The translations under genes were made by a program, and so were the position numbers. This document shows positions 53,550 to 62,132 of a DNA stretch of 64,000 nucleotides, piece after piece. Origin of the DNA: an uncultured Clostridia bacterium (lineage in GTDB: Bacteria > Bacillota > Clostridia > Christensenellales > Borkfalkiaceae). The notes under the pieces were generated by a model that saw nothing but the letters and a program-made list of their open reading frames with translations, was not told the DNA's origin and searched no databases. Every line of letters starts with the position of its first letter. Position 1 is the stretch's first letter. Location: the NCBI GenBank assembly GCA_947625245.1, contig CANQNO010000006.1:21876-85875 (forward strand), written 5' to 3'.

Positions 53550-56228
53550 ATGAACAAATTTGCAAAAGCGCTTACATGTGCGGCGTTGGGTAGCGCAATG
53601 TTGTTTTCCGTCGCATGCAACAAGGGTGAACAGACGGACATAACTGAGTCCCGTTGGCTCGCATTGTCGTTGGGCGTACCCGACGGCGTATTCAATCCCT
53701 TTTTCTCTACGTCTCTCGTAGACAGCAAGGTTATAAGCATGACGCAGGCTTCGCTTATAACTTCCGACGTAGACTCCAAAGGCGACGTAGTACCCGTTGC
53801 GGGCGAAGAGTATCCCACCGTGGCAAAGGCATTTGAAATCAAGTATTATAACGGCGATAACGAGTGCGAACCCGCACAGGCGGCTGAAGATGGCGGCAGA
53901 ACGGAATACAGATTCCTCATTAAAAACGGGATGAAGTTCTCCGACGGCGAACCGCTTACCATTAAAGACGTACTGTTCAACTTCTACGTATATCTCGACC
54001 CCGTTTATACAGGCTCCAACACTATGTACTCGGTAAATATACAGGGTCTTGACGCCTACAGAAACAACAACCATTATACTCCCGACGGTTCTGGCGACTC
54101 CAATTTGGGCGCCGACCAAGCTCGTCAAAGAATTCAAAAGCTTATAGATTATGCCAATAGTGCAAACGGCGTAACCTCGCTTGACGAAGAGGGCGAAAAA
54201 GACTTCGAATACGTAAAAACGAAGTTCAAAGAAGAACTCGAAACAGACTGGAACAACATGGCTTCCAGCTGGCAGGAAACTTATAAAGTAAACTACACTT
54301 TCCAGTATACCTGGCAGGCGTATCTCTTCCAGGAGGGCATTGTTACTGCTCAGAAAAAGCAGTATCCACAGGAAGAAGGCAAATATATTACCAAAGAAGT
54401 GAGAGTGGATGAAAACGGACAAGAAATCGACCCGACGGTAGAAGCCAATAAAGAAGCTTATAAGAGCGGTAAGGTTAAAACCACTCTCGACAAATGGGTT
54501 GAAGGCAACACCGAAAACGGCAGTACCGAGCAGATAGGCGCCCAGAACGAGATCGACCAGTTTGAAGGCTTGACTGACGAGGATGCAATTAAGCAAAAAG
54601 CTATCGATATCGTTTACGGAAAAATTCTCGGCGATAAAACCGGTCTTGACGAGGTGCTTAGCTACTGGGCTACGGCTAACACCGTATACAGCGACTGGGT
54701 TGCCGAAGAACGCGGCGAGCTTTTGGAAAAGACCGATGCGCCCCAATACTTTATAAAGGGCATTCAGACCGAAAAAGTAACCGAGTTCGACCTTGACGGC
54801 AAAAACGGACCAGATCAACTTGACGGCACTTACGACGTGCTCAAAATTATAGTAAACCGGGTAGACCCCGCCGCCATCTGGCAGTTCGGCATAACCATTG
54901 CGCCTTTGCACTATTATTCGGGCGAATACGGCGGCAAGGACTATGTCAAAGATTTCAACGGCGACACGGCTATAACAGATTATAGTGGTGACGGAGATTT
55001 AAACGGCGATAAACAAGACAATGACATATGTTTTGGTGTTAAACGCGGTGACTTTGACTTCTTCCAGACAATTTTAAAGGGAGATGTAAAGAGCGGCGTA
55101 CCCGTCGGCGCGGGTCCCTATAAGGCTTCCACAGAACTCGGCGGCAAACCCGAAAGGAGGAGCCAGTTCTTCAACAACAACCTTGTAAACTATGAGCGCA
55201 ACGAGAATTTCACTACCATGGGTGAACAGATAGATAACGCAAAGATAAGATATATGCGTTACAAGGTAGTCGATGAGTCCAGAATTCTCAACTCCGTAAT
55301 AAGCGGAGAAATCGATTACGGCGAGCCCAACGGCACCGAGACTAACCGCACAATTGTTGACAACAATGCAAACGTGCTCGGTTCTACCCACTATAGCACA
55401 AACGGTTTCGGCTACGTGGGCGTTAACCCCACCTATGTGCCTGATCTTAACATCCGCCGGATAATCATGCGAGCAATGGATACGGCTTTGTCGGTTGACT
55501 ATTACGGCAAATTGGCAGATAACCTTTACAGACCCATGTCCAAAACTTCGTGGGCATATCCCGAGGACGCTCAGGATTACTTTAAAGACGATCCTTTGGG
55601 CACTCCCGAACAGGTTAAACAAGAGCTCCGAAAACTCGGATATCAAGAAGGCGACGACGGTGTATTCTATAAAGACAACGATAAGTTAAAATATACGTTC
55701 ACTATTGCGGGCGCAAACGCAGACCACCCCGCATACAATATGTTCAACCAGGCGGCGGATACGCTCAACCAGTGCGGTTTTGATATCAGTGTTTCCACCG
55801 ACCCCAACGCATTGCTTAAGTTGACCAGCGGCGAACTTGCCGTATGGGCGGCTGCATGGTCGTCCGGCGTCGACCCCGATATGTATCAGGTATATCATAA
55901 AGATAGCCAGGCTTCGAGCACTTTGAACTGGGGCTATAAGACCATATATAACGATACGACCGGCAAGTACGACACCGAAAAGGGAATTATAGACGAAATG
56001 AGCAAGCGGATTATGGACGCCAGAAAAGTTACTGACAATGAAGATCGTGCGCCGATATATTATGAGTGTCTCGATATGCTTATGGAATTGGCGGTAGAAC
56101 TTCCCGTATACCAGCGTGACGATTTCTGCGTATATAACAAGACCGTAATCAATCCCGCTTCCTTGAATCAAAAACCCAACGCCACTATCGGACTTATCGA
56201 CAGAATTTGGGAAGTAAACTACAACTAA
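53550..56228 (+). CDS. oppA: Oligopeptide-binding lipoprotein (enlarged OppA family)
   Basis: 892 residues, with lipobox SVAC (Cys23). It belongs to the SBP family 5 (peptide/nickel-binding). Family features are GMKFSDGEPLTIKDVLFNFY near residue 130 and the C-terminal half with YKASTELGG, LGVNP-type elements and WAAAWSSGVDPDMYQVYH. Typical members have 500-600 residues; the excess of about 270 residues lies between residues 165 and 430 and is acidic and charged, perhaps an added domain. AGGAGG supports the ATG at 53550; an in-frame start at 53523 overlaps the previous gene. It delivers peptides to the permeases that follow. Confidence 0.92.
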   Translation: MNKFAKALTCAALGSAMLFSVACNKGEQTDITESRWLALSLGVPDGVFNPFFSTSLVDSKVISMTQASLITSDVDSKGDVVPVAGEEYPTVAKAFEIKYYNGDNECEPAQAAEDGGRTEYRFLIKNGMKFSDGEPLTIKDVLFNFYVYLDPVYTGSNTMYSVNIQGLDAYRNNNHYTPDGSGDSNLGADQARQRIQKLIDYANSANGVTSLDEEGEKDFEYVKTKFKEELETDWNNMASSWQETYKVNYTFQYTWQAYLFQEGIVTAQKKQYPQEEGKYITKEVRVDENGQEIDPTVEANKEAYKSGKVKTTLDKWVEGNTENGSTEQIGAQNEIDQFEGLTDEDAIKQKAIDIVYGKILGDKTGLDEVLSYWATANTVYSDWVAEERGELLEKTDAPQYFIKGIQTEKVTEFDLDGKNGPDQLDGTYDVLKIIVNRVDPAAIWQFGITIAPLHYYSGEYGGKDYVKDFNGDTAITDYSGDGDLNGDKQDNDICFGVKRGDFDFFQTILKGDVKSGVPVGAGPYKASTELGGKPERRSQFFNNNLVNYERNENFTTMGEQIDNAKIRYMRYKVVDESRILNSVISGEIDYGEPNGTETNRTIVDNNANVLGSTHYSTNGFGYVGVNPTYVPDLNIRRIIMRAMDTALSVDYYGKLADNLYRPMSKTSWAYPEDAQDYFKDDPLGTPEQVKQELRKLGYQEGDDGVFYKDNDKLKYTFTIAGANADHPAYNMFNQAADTLNQCGFDISVSTDPNALLKLTSGELAVWAAAWSSGVDPDMYQVYHKDSQASSTLNWGYKTIYNDTTGKYDTEKGIIDEMSKRIMDARKVTDNEDRAPIYYECLDMLMELAVELPVYQRDDFCVYNKTVINPASLNQKPNATIGLIDRIWEVNYN

Positions 56229-56255
56229 TAAGTAAAATTTTAACGGAAATCAAGT

Positions 56256-57260
56256 ATGGTTAAATATATAGTCAAAAGATTGCTTCTTTCCATATTCATT
56301 CTGCTGGGCGTCTCGATGATAATATATTTCATAATAAGGCTTATGCCTATGGACTATATCGATCAGACGTTGGGCGGACTGATGTCCGGCGGTTCTGCCA
56401 TGAACCAGGAAAAAATCGACGCAATCAAAGCATTGTACGGTCTTGACGACAACAGCTTCGGCGGAATACTTAAAGGTTATTTCGGCTGGCTGGGCAGGTT
56501 CCTGAAAGGCGATATGGGCACGTCCTATATGTACAACGAAAAGGTTGAAGACGTTATAATAGACAACATGGGCATATCTTTCGGTATATCCTTTGTATCG
56601 CTCATATTCGAACTTATAATCGCCATACCTCTCGGCATAAAGTGCGCGGTAAACCAATATGGCAAGCTCGACTACACTGCAACCGTCGTATGTATGACCC
56701 TTATGGCGTTCCCCACGTTCTTCCTCGGCAATCTGTTCATAATGCTCTTTGCGGACAAATTGCAGTGGTTCGACCCGTCGCTGGGCTTAGTTTCAACATC
56801 TTTGCCTGTCGGCACGTCGGGCTGGGTACGGTTTTGGGATATGATGTGGCACCTTGTGCTGCCTATGGTAGTGTTGGTGCTTCTTAACGTCGGCTCGTAC
56901 ATGCGCTACCAGCGTACCAACACTCTTGAAGTGTTGAACGCCGATTACATAAGGACGGCGCGCGCCAAGGGGCTTTCCGAAAACAAAGTCATATACAAGC
57001 ATGTATTCCGTAACACAATGATACCTCTTGTTACGGTGCTTGCTTCGGCTTTGCCCATGCTCTTCGGCGGCGCAATGATTACCGAAACGGTGTTCAATAT
57101 ACCCGGTATCGGTAAAAAGACGTACGACGCGCTTATGAAAGGCGATATCCCCCTTGCAATGGGTTACAATATGTTCATAGCCATACTTACGGTTTTGGGT
57201 ATATTGCTGTCCGATATAATGTATGCCGTGGTTGACCCTCGCGTCAAGCTCGGAAAGTGA
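56256..57260 (+). CDS. oppB: Oligopeptide ABC transporter permease, OppB type
   Basis: 334 residues with about six membrane segments and the binding-protein-dependent transporter loop YIRTARAKGLSENKVIYKHV. The N-terminal segment MVKYIVKRLLLSIFILLGVS is typical of OppB/DppB. It forms a heterodimer channel with the next gene. It follows the binding protein by 27 bases. Confidence 0.95.
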   Translation: MVKYIVKRLLLSIFILLGVSMIIYFIIRLMPMDYIDQTLGGLMSGGSAMNQEKIDAIKALYGLDDNSFGGILKGYFGWLGRFLKGDMGTSYMYNEKVEDVIIDNMGISFGISFVSLIFELIIAIPLGIKCAVNQYGKLDYTATVVCMTLMAFPTFFLGNLFIMLFADKLQWFDPSLGLVSTSLPVGTSGWVRFWDMMWHLVLPMVVLVLLNVGSYMRYQRTNTLEVLNADYIRTARAKGLSENKVIYKHVFRNTMIPLVTVLASALPMLFGGAMITETVFNIPGIGKKTYDALMKGDIPLAMGYNMFIAILTVLGILLSDIMYAVVDPRVKLGK

Positions 57261-57267
57261 GGATAAT

Positions 57268-58368
57268 ATGGAAGAAGAAATAAAGATGGAAAATCCCGAA
57301 GAATCCGAAATTCCCGTAGCTCCCGAAAACGAGGAGAATAACGAAATATCTCAGGACAAACTCCACGGCGAAAGTTTGGGGGACAGAGTAAAGGCGCTGT
57401 CCCCGGCGGCAACCGTCGCAAAGCGGTTTTTCCGCTCCAAACTCTCTATGATAGGACTTGTCACCATAATCGTGCTGTTCGTATTTTCGTTCCTCGGACC
57501 TCTGTGTTCGCCCTGGGGCGAAAAAGAAGCGGACAACAACAAGTCCGACGCAATGATTTCCGGCAGTTACATAACTTATTCCGTTGACGATACCGAACTC
57601 AGCGGCGAAGAGATAACGTACGCCTGGAACAGAACGCTTAACGACTATGCCGGCATATCGGGCGACCACTGGATGGGCACCGACAGGCAGGGTTATGACG
57701 TATTTTCCCGCTTGATGTACGGCGGCAGGGTGTCGCTTACTATAGGCTTTGTGGTTATATTGCTCGAAACCCTTTTGGGCGTAGTTTTGGGCGGTATATC
57801 GGGCTATTTCGGCGGCTGGGTCGACAACGTTATAATGCGTATAGTCGATTTGCTGAGCTGTATTCCCACAATTCCGCTGATGCTTATTTTGGGCTTTGCC
57901 TTAAACGGCATAGGCGACCTTGAAACGAGTATAATGAAGTTATACATAATAATGGGTGTGCTATGTCTTATAGGTTGGGTCGGCACCGCGCGGCTTGTCC
58001 GAGGTCAGATATTGTCCTTGCGCGAGCAGGAGTTTATGCTTGCCGCAAAATGTTCGGGTCTTTCCACCCGTTCCAAAATATTCAAGCACTTGCTGCCTAA
58101 CGTCATACCGCAACTCATAGTTTCAATGACCCTCGGATTGGGCAACGTAATACTTATGGAAGCCACTTTGGGATTCCTCGGTATAGGCGCGCCTCTTTCA
58201 ACGGCAACCTGGGGCAACATGATAAATTTGGTGCAGGATATGCGAATAAGGTCGTACTATCCCAACATGTGGATAGGCGCGGGCGTTTGCATTACTCTTG
58301 CAATACTTGCATTTAACTTTGTCGGCGACGGTTTGCGTGACGCATTCGATCCCAAAATGAAGAGGTAA
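57268..58368 (+). CDS. oppC: Oligopeptide ABC transporter permease, OppC type
   Basis: 366 residues. After an acidic cytoplasmic N-terminal extension of about 55 residues (MEEEIKMENPEESEIPVA and onward), which typical OppC lacks, come the membrane segments and the EAA loop region EFMLAAKCSGLSTRSKIFKH. The linker after the first segment includes GTDRQGYDVFSRLMYGGRVS, diagnostic of OppC/DppC. I chose the ATG at 57268 (GAGGA upstream); an in-frame ATG at 57223 lies inside oppB. It is 7 bases after oppB. Confidence 0.94.
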   Translation: MEEEIKMENPEESEIPVAPENEENNEISQDKLHGESLGDRVKALSPAATVAKRFFRSKLSMIGLVTIIVLFVFSFLGPLCSPWGEKEADNNKSDAMISGSYITYSVDDTELSGEEITYAWNRTLNDYAGISGDHWMGTDRQGYDVFSRLMYGGRVSLTIGFVVILLETLLGVVLGGISGYFGGWVDNVIMRIVDLLSCIPTIPLMLILGFALNGIGDLETSIMKLYIIMGVLCLIGWVGTARLVRGQILSLREQEFMLAAKCSGLSTRSKIFKHLLPNVIPQLIVSMTLGLGNVILMEATLGFLGIGAPLSTATWGNMINLVQDMRIRSYYPNMWIGAGVCITLAILAFNFVGDGLRDAFDPKMKR

Positions 58369-58371
58369 CCC

Positions 58372-59703
58372 ATGGCAGTCGATAAACAAGAAAGAAATAA
58401 ACATTATATATCCCGTAAGGAATCGCGCGAAATTGCCAAAAACAATTCAAAGATGATAAGAAACTTTGAAAAGCAAAAGAAGCGCAAGATCCGTCCCGAA
58501 GAGTATGTGACCGAAATGAAGGACCCCAACAATATAGTGGAGTTCGACGACCTGCACACATTTTTCTTCTCGGACGCGGGTACCGTAAAGGCGGTAAACG
58601 GCGTTACTTTCTCTGTTCCCGCCGGTTCGACCGTCGGCGTCGTGGGCGAGAGCGGTTGCGGCAAATCCGTAACTTCGCTTTCCCTTATGCAACTTGTGCA
58701 AGCGCCCAGCGGTCAGATAGTTTCGGGTTCCATACGTTTCCGTGCGGACATGTTCAAATTGGACGAACACGGGCGCAAGATTCCCGTATACGAGACCGAA
58801 ACGGACGAGGACGGCAACGATAAGCTGGATGAAAACGGCAACAAGATTTACAAGTTGGACGCCCGCGGCAAAAAAATCATTAAAAAGAACGAGCTCGGCG
58901 GCAATATGTACGAAATGGAGCGCGAGGTAGTCGATATCGCAAAAATGCCCACACAGGCAATGCGTATGATCCGCGGCAGGGAAATATCGATGATATTTCA
59001 GGAGCCCATGACTTCCTTGAACCCCGTATTCACGATAGGCAACCAGCTCGACGAAGTCGGCAAACTTCACATAGAGGGAATTTCCAAAGAGAAAGTAAAA
59101 GAGCGTTCTATCGAAATGCTCAACCTCGTCGGAATTGCCGATCCCGAGGGCGTTTACAAAAAATACCCCCACGAACTTTCCGGCGGTATGCGCCAAAGGG
59201 TAATGATAGCGATAGCCCTTTTGTGCAACCCCAAACTCATAATCGCCGACGAGCCTACAACCGCGCTCGACGTTACAATTCAGGCGCAGATTCTCGACCT
59301 TTTAAGGGAAATCAAAGGCAAAATCAACGGCAGTATAATGCTGATCACGCACGACCTCGGCGTCGTAGCCGAAATGGCGGATTACGTTGTGGTTATGTAT
59401 GCGGGCAAAGTTATAGAAATGGGTACGGCTGAGGACATATTCGACCGTCCTTTGCACCCCTACACGATCGGCTTGCAGAAGAGCAAGCCTACGGTCGACC
59501 AGGTCACGGACGAACTGTATTGCATACCCGGCTTTGTTCCCAACCCCATAAACATGCCCAATTATTGCTATTTCCGCGACAGATGCGACAAATGCATGGA
59601 AAAATGCTCCGGCGAATATCCCGGCTATGTTCAGGTAACGCCCACGCACAAGGTAGCTTGCTATCTGTATAAAGATATGGCGAAGGAGGAGACAAATGGC
59701 TGA
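58372..59703 (+). CDS. oppD: Oligopeptide ABC transporter ATPase, OppD type, with insert
   Basis: 443 residues against about 330 in most OppD. The extra sequence is a basic N-terminal extension (about 52 residues) and an insert of about 68 residues (129-196) between Walker A ([14 protein letters not shown]) and the Q-loop, made of a degenerate repeat ([22 protein letters not shown] and [10 protein letters not shown]). The signature LSGGMRQRV, Walker [13 protein letters not shown] and the Cys-rich C-terminal motif CDKCMEKC with CY are intact. It drives peptide uptake with the partner encoded next, whose start overlaps this gene by 8 bases. Confidence 0.94.
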   Translation: MAVDKQERNKHYISRKESREIAKNNSKMIRNFEKQKKRKIRPEEYVTEMKDPNNIVEFDDLHTFFFSDAGTVKAVNGVTFSVPAGSTVGVVGESGCGKSVTSLSLMQLVQAPSGQIVSGSIRFRADMFKLDEHGRKIPVYETETDEDGNDKLDENGNKIYKLDARGKKIIKKNELGGNMYEMEREVVDIAKMPTQAMRMIRGREISMIFQEPMTSLNPVFTIGNQLDEVGKLHIEGISKEKVKERSIEMLNLVGIADPEGVYKKYPHELSGGMRQRVMIAIALLCNPKLIIADEPTTALDVTIQAQILDLLREIKGKINGSIMLITHDLGVVAEMADYVVVMYAGKVIEMGTAEDIFDRPLHPYTIGLQKSKPTVDQVTDELYCIPGFVPNPINMPNYCYFRDRCDKCMEKCSGEYPGYVQVTPTHKVACYLYKDMAKEETNG

Positions 59704-61012
59704 TAAAAAGACCAAAAAGGCTGACGTAACCGGCGAAGAGACCATAAAGACAGAACAGCCCGCGGAAGTTTTGGAAACAGCCGCCGCGGTTGAAGAACCC
59801 GCGGCAGAAGTCGTTGCGGCTCAGGAAGAAACCGCCGCAACTTCCGAATATGTTTCCGACGCCTTTCTCGAAGTAAGAAATCTTTGCAAATACTTTGTTG
59901 TGGGCACAAACTTTTTCGGCAGACCCAACAAATGGCTCAAAGCCGTGGACAACGTCTCGTTTAAACTGCAAAAGGGCAAAACGTTGGGTATAGTCGGCGA
60001 AAGCGGTTGCGGCAAAACCACTATGGGCAGAACCATTTTGCGCCTGCACGACGTTACGAGCGGCGAAGTGTGGTTCAAAGGCGAAAAAATTTCCGATCTT
60101 TCCAACCGTGAATTCGACAAACGCCGCCCGCACATGCAGATGATATTTCAGGACCCTTACGCAAGTCTTTCTCCCAGACTTACCGTGGGCGAAATAATCG
60201 GCGAAGCGGCGCGCCAGCACGGTATGGTAGACAAAGCCGGTTTTTACGACTATGTCATAGAAGTAATGAAGATGTGCGGCTTGCAGCCCCACTATTTCGA
60301 GCGTTACCCGCATGAGTTTTCGGGCGGACAGCGCCAGCGTATATGTATTGCGCGCGCTCTCGCTTTAAAACCCGAACTCGTGATTTGCGACGAGCCTGTT
60401 TCGGCGCTTGACGTGTCCATACAGGCGCAGATCATAAATATGCTTATAGAGCTTCGTAAAACTCTCGGGCTTACATACGTATTCATCTCGCACGACCTGT
60501 CCGTCGTAAAGCACATTTCGGACGAAGTCGGCGTTATGTACCTCGGCACAATGGTTGAATACGGCTCCAAAGAGAGCATTTTCGAAAACACTCTTCACCC
60601 TTACACAAAGGCGTTGTTCTCGGCAGTGCCCGTTCCCAACGTACACGTAAAGATGAACAGGGTTATTCTTAAAGGCGATATACCTTCGCCCGTCAACCCG
60701 CCGTCGGGTTGCAAATTCCATACGAGATGCGATAACTGTATGGAAATATGCTCTAAAGTCGCACCCGAATACAAGGAAGTGGAGCAAGGGCATTTTTGCG
60801 CTTGCCACCTGTATAATTCGGAAGAGGACACCGCAAGGCTTTGGGCCGCATACGAAGAAGAGCAAAGGCGCATAGCCGAAGAATATGCGGCAAAGCATGC
60901 AAAACATAAACCCGAAAAGGTTGCCGAAGGAGAGGACGACGGGGCGGAAGCGCCTGCGGAAGTTCAAGGCATACCCGAAGGTGAACATTCGGGGCAAGCT
61001 GCTTCCGAATAA
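59696..61012 (+). CDS. oppF: Oligopeptide ABC transporter ATPase, OppF type, with charged tails
   Basis: 438 residues. The core has Walker A GESGCGKTTMGRT, signature FSGGQRQRI, Walker B LVICDEPVSALD and the C-terminal GCKFHTRCDNCMEIC motif of OppF. It differs from ordinary OppF (about 310-330) by an Ala/Glu-rich N-terminal extension of about 50 residues and a C-terminal coiled-coil-like Glu/Ala-rich tail of about 65 residues. Overlaps oppD by 8 bases. The tails may dock the transporter to other cytoplasmic parts; this is inference. Confidence 0.94.
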   Translation: MADKKTKKADVTGEETIKTEQPAEVLETAAAVEEPAAEVVAAQEETAATSEYVSDAFLEVRNLCKYFVVGTNFFGRPNKWLKAVDNVSFKLQKGKTLGIVGESGCGKTTMGRTILRLHDVTSGEVWFKGEKISDLSNREFDKRRPHMQMIFQDPYASLSPRLTVGEIIGEAARQHGMVDKAGFYDYVIEVMKMCGLQPHYFERYPHEFSGGQRQRICIARALALKPELVICDEPVSALDVSIQAQIINMLIELRKTLGLTYVFISHDLSVVKHISDEVGVMYLGTMVEYGSKESIFENTLHPYTKALFSAVPVPNVHVKMNRVILKGDIPSPVNPPSGCKFHTRCDNCMEICSKVAPEYKEVEQGHFCACHLYNSEEDTARLWAAYEEEQRRIAEEYAAKHAKHKPEKVAEGEDDGAEAPAEVQGIPEGEHSGQAASE

Positions 61013-61041
61013 ACTAAATAAGGAGTAGTTACATTTAGTAA

Positions 61042-61308
61042 ATGCCCAAAAAACGCAAAAAACCCGATAATCTCGATACCACCACAACTTTTGCGAATAT
61101 GAACGTAGAGGGATTCAAGTGGTACGATCCGACTCTCGAAAAGAGGTTGGAAGATAGGAAAAAAGGTATTGTTCCGCCCAAAATAAGCCGCCGCGAATAC
61201 TGGCAAATGGTTCGCGGCGCCTTTGTGGCGGCGTTGCCGGTAATCCTGATGATAACTTTGATATTCGGGATATTGGTGGGCGTTGCCTATCTGTGGCTAT
61301 CGCATTGA
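61042..61308 (+). CDS. Small single-pass membrane protein
   Basis: 88 residues, not recognised. A basic start, then YDPTLEKRLEDRKKGI, and one membrane segment (about 60-86) at the C-terminus, so the main part is cytoplasmic. AGGAG lies 16 bases ahead of the ATG, a long distance; the ATG itself lies in a short inverted repeat (CATTTA-G-TAAATG). A stop codon sits directly upstream in frame, so no longer reading exists. It follows oppF by 29 bases and precedes another membrane gene by 2. Confidence 0.65.
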   Translation: MPKKRKKPDNLDTTTTFANMNVEGFKWYDPTLEKRLEDRKKGIVPPKISRREYWQMVRGAFVAALPVILMITLIFGILVGVAYLWLSH

Positions 61309-61310
61309 TT

Positions 61311-62132
61311 ATGGCAAAATTCGAAGAAAAAACCTGTAAGCTTGTGCGGCTGGTATTCGGTATAGTTATGTCAGTATATACCGTTGTCCTTGCCGCGCTT
61401 ATTTTATGTCGGATTCTCGACATATATTTTTCGGGCGTTTCTGCAGGCAATATAAAGCCCTATACCTATGAAGCGGTAATGGGGCGCGTTCATGCAGAGC
61501 TTGCCGCACCGTTCTGGATATGGATAGTCCTTATTTTTGCAGGGCTTATTTTATGGGAAGTATTCAAAATTCCCGAAAAGCGCCGCGGCATAAGCGACGC
61601 GCGCTACATACTCCAACGCCTGCAAAAGCGTATCCCCGCGGAAGTGGGCGGCGACCTTACCGATTCATTGAACGCAGTAAGGCGCGAACAAAAAATTTTG
61701 AAAATACTGCACATCTGTCTTTATGCGCTTACTGGGCTTTTCCTCGTATACGTAATAGCATATATGTGCATACCCTCTAACTTTACCTCGGTAGAGGCGG
61801 TAACCGATGACATAAAAAGGCTTTGCCTGTTTATACTTCCGGTAGCCGCCGTAATATACGCCGCATGGCTTGCGTACGTGATTTATTACGGATATTCGGC
61901 AAAACGCCTGCTCCCCGAGGTCAAAAAGTTGACCAAAGGCATAAAGGAACCTCAGACGGCAACGGGGAAGTTTGCCGCTTTCGTTCAAAGCAGAAACTTT
62001 ATACTTGCGGTCAGAATAGCCTTGGCATGTTTTGCCGTAATTTTTATAATAATAGGTTGTTGCAACGGCAGTGTGCTGGAAGTATTAAACAAGGCTATAA
62101 GAATTTGTACGGAGTGTATCGGTCTTGGCTAA
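61311..62132 (+). CDS. Polytopic membrane protein, unknown
   Basis: 273 residues, with about five hydrophobic segments (near 10-35, 63-85, 133-155, 172-195 and 232-250), and a basic linker EVFKIPEKRRGISDARYILQ in the cytoplasm. No recognised family motif. Several Cys occur in the membrane parts and last 30 residues (CCNGSVLEVLNKAIRICTEC). The start at 61311 comes 2 bases after the preceding stop. Its 3' end overlaps the polyferredoxin start by 8 bases, so the two are translationally coupled and may form a membrane complex. Confidence 0.68.
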   Translation: MAKFEEKTCKLVRLVFGIVMSVYTVVLAALILCRILDIYFSGVSAGNIKPYTYEAVMGRVHAELAAPFWIWIVLIFAGLILWEVFKIPEKRRGISDARYILQRLQKRIPAEVGGDLTDSLNAVRREQKILKILHICLYALTGLFLVYVIAYMCIPSNFTSVEAVTDDIKRLCLFILPVAAVIYAAWLAYVIYYGYSAKRLLPEVKKLTKGIKEPQTATGKFAAFVQSRNFILAVRIALACFAVIFIIIGCCNGSVLEVLNKAIRICTECIGLG

